Shown here: positions 4,332 through 5,081 of the stretch, piece by piece
Layout of the letters: every line of letters begins with the position of its first letter
Numbering within the stretch: the stretch's first letter is position 1
Assembly (NCBI GenBank): GCA_964503615.1
Contig: CAZDBA010000233.1
Coordinates: forward strand, 1 to 5,081
DNA: 5,081 nt
Origin: CAZDBA01 sp964503615
GTDB taxonomy: Bacteria > Planctomycetota > Planctomycetia > Pirellulales > Pirellulaceae
Direction: 5' to 3'
Made by a program: the position numbers and the translations under genes
The notes under the pieces: model-generated
Told to the model about the DNA's origin: nothing
The model's input: only the letters and a program-made list of their open reading frames with translations
The model's database searches: none

Positions 4332-5081
4332 TTAATTGCCGAAAGGCTGGATCATTGTGGGGGTTGCAATAGTTGGCTGGTAATAGCTCGCTGCTGGTTG
4401 AGAGTAACCTCCAGAAGCAGGTGGCATGTAGCTTTCATAACCTCCGCTGTAACTGCCTCCACTGTAACCGCCTCCACCGCAGCTGCTGCAGCTGCTGCAG
4501 CCGCTGGTGATTGAACCGTTTAGTGAGGTGCTGAAATCAGAAAAGCCTGTTTCGCCACCGACGTATCCGCCAAAGTAACTTGGGCTGCTGGAAACGCCGT
4601 TGGCTGCGTAGAAACTGCTGAACATGCGATCGTGCAGACCGCCGCATGAGAACAGCTTGCAACCGTGACCGCCGCAACCGCGACCGCCGCAACCGCGACC
4701 GCCGCGATGATGATGAAGAACCTTGCCTAGCAATCCTCGAACAGGGCCGCCGCAGCCTTTACAACCACATGCGGAAGAGTAACCTGAAAAGCCTGTTGAC
4801 GCGTATCCGCCGGAGCTGCATGAGTTGCAAGATCCGCCATAAGATCCGCCACACGAGCCGCCGCCGCAAGACGAGGCGATGCTGTAGGCACTTTGTCTAT
4901 GCAAACCGCAACCGCGGTGACTTTTACCGCAACCACCGTGACCTTTACCGCAACCACCGTGACCTTTACCGCAACCACGGTGATGTCCTCGGTACGCCTG
5001 TGCGAATCCGCCACCACAGCTGGAACCGCAACCACCGCCGCAACCACCTGCATAGCCAAAGGAACCGCCACCGCATCCGCC
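4332..5081 (-). CDS. Gly/Cys/His-rich repeat protein, 5' end outside the window
   Basis: The frame is open from the right edge to TAA at 4334-4332, giving 249 visible residues with no start; apparent starts inside (such as TTG 4904) only split it. Gly and Ser dominate and there are 22 Cys. Using window residue numbers, 1-29 are GGC/GGG-rich; 34-59 hold nearly four copies of a heptad of the form H-[GR]-G-C-G-K-G; 72-110 have Cys in SCGG, CNSC (85-88) and CGCKGC (105-110) contexts; 123-125 is HHH; 127-141 is GGRGC, GGRGC, GGHGC; 195-201 is CSSCSSC; and the tail is Tyr/Gly/Pro-rich (GGYSGGSYSGGY, then SYYQP) ending QPFGN. A signal peptide, if any, would be upstream. I recognise no family. A cross-linked surface or matrix protein, or a metal-binding protein, would fit this composition, but neither is shown. 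It ends in its own terminator. Confidence 0.8.
   Translation of the reverse strand, partial: GGCGGGSFGYAGGCGGGCGSSCGGGFAQAYRGHHRGCGKGHGGCGKGHGGCGKSHRGCGLHRQSAYSIASSCGGGSCGGSYGGSCNSCSSGGYASTGFSGYSSACGCKGCGGPVRGLLGKVLHHHRGGRGCGGRGCGGHGCKLFSCGGLHDRMFSSFYAANGVSSSPSYFGGYVGGETGFSDFSTSLNGSITSGCSSCSSCGGGGYSGGSYSGGYESYMPPASGGYSQPAASYYQPTIATPTMIQPFGN
4659..4703 (-). repeat. 15-bp tandem repeat coding GGRGC / GGRGC / GGHGC
   Basis: Three consecutive 15-bp units inside the Gly/Cys-rich gene, nearly identical at DNA level (ACCGCCGCAACCGCG type on the + strand). They encode residues 127-141 of the visible protein, each unit ending in Cys, directly after an HHHR stretch. Confidence 0.75.
4905..4982 (-). 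repeat. 21-bp tandem repeat coding the H-[GR]-G-C-G-K-G heptad
   Basis: About 3.7 units of 21 bp, with the two central units nearly identical (CACGGTGGTTGCGGTAAAGG type on the minus strand). Each unit gives one His, one Cys and one Lys among glycines. The outer units differ by Arg for Gly and by Ser or Leu replacements at the edges. The repeat keeps the reading frame. Confidence 0.85.

Noticed and set aside
4311..4514. Plus-strand frame ending in a poly-alanine run
   Set aside because: It is antisense to the repeat protein. The alanine run is the complement of the Cys/Ser codons at about 4480-4502.
4905..4982. CRISPR-like regular repeat
   Set aside because: The units are directly adjacent with no spacers, and they keep a coding frame, so this is a protein-coding tandem repeat.
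4727..5071. Minus-strand frame of 114 codons rich in Val/Ala (VVAVKVT repeats)
   Set aside because: It overlaps the Gly/Cys-rich frame and is merely the shifted reading of its 21-bp repeats. The GGT/TGC/CAC frame runs through the whole region to a stop followed by a terminator, which this frame does not.

Overview
The window most likely comes from a member of the Planctomycetes, probably a Pirellulaceae relative (Rhodopirellula/Blastopirellula type). This is an inference from several things: moderate base composition, start codons that mostly lack a Shine-Dalgarno sequence, large secreted or conserved proteins of a kind I associate with that phylum, and bulky imperfect palindromes between genes. 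I could not search databases, so the placement is tentative.

Layout on the + strand. Positions 1-135 are the last 44 codons of sufB, followed after 67 nt by a complete sufD (203-1513). Together these encode scaffold subunits of the SUF iron-sulfur cluster assembly complex. Next is a secreted, helix-rich protein of unknown function (1643-2500), which has a signal peptide, a good ribosome binding site and four L-[NT]-x-[EA]-Q motifs. It is followed by a complete gluconokinase gene of the GntK type (2594-3124). Short palindromic elements lie on both sides of the gluconokinase gene. The larger one (3146-3213) fills the gap between it and the convergent next gene.

Layout on the - strand. Reading leftward from the right edge, the first gene is a 5'-truncated, very Gly/Cys/His-rich repeat protein (stop at 4332, open through 5081). 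Its leader and start are outside the window. It is followed by a structured 3' region and a textbook intrinsic terminator (4162-4199). A candidate promoter with a 12-bp direct repeat comes next, and then a 288-codon conserved-looking soluble protein of unknown function (3215-4081).

Functional links. Only sufB-sufD are clearly one pathway. The other genes look like independent units: the secreted protein has its own RBS, gluconokinase feeds gluconate into the pentose phosphate or Entner-Doudoroff routes, and the two minus-strand genes are separated by a terminator. No CRISPR array, insertion sequence, tRNA or rRNA is visible. The least ordinary item is the Gly/Cys/His-rich repeat protein at the right edge.
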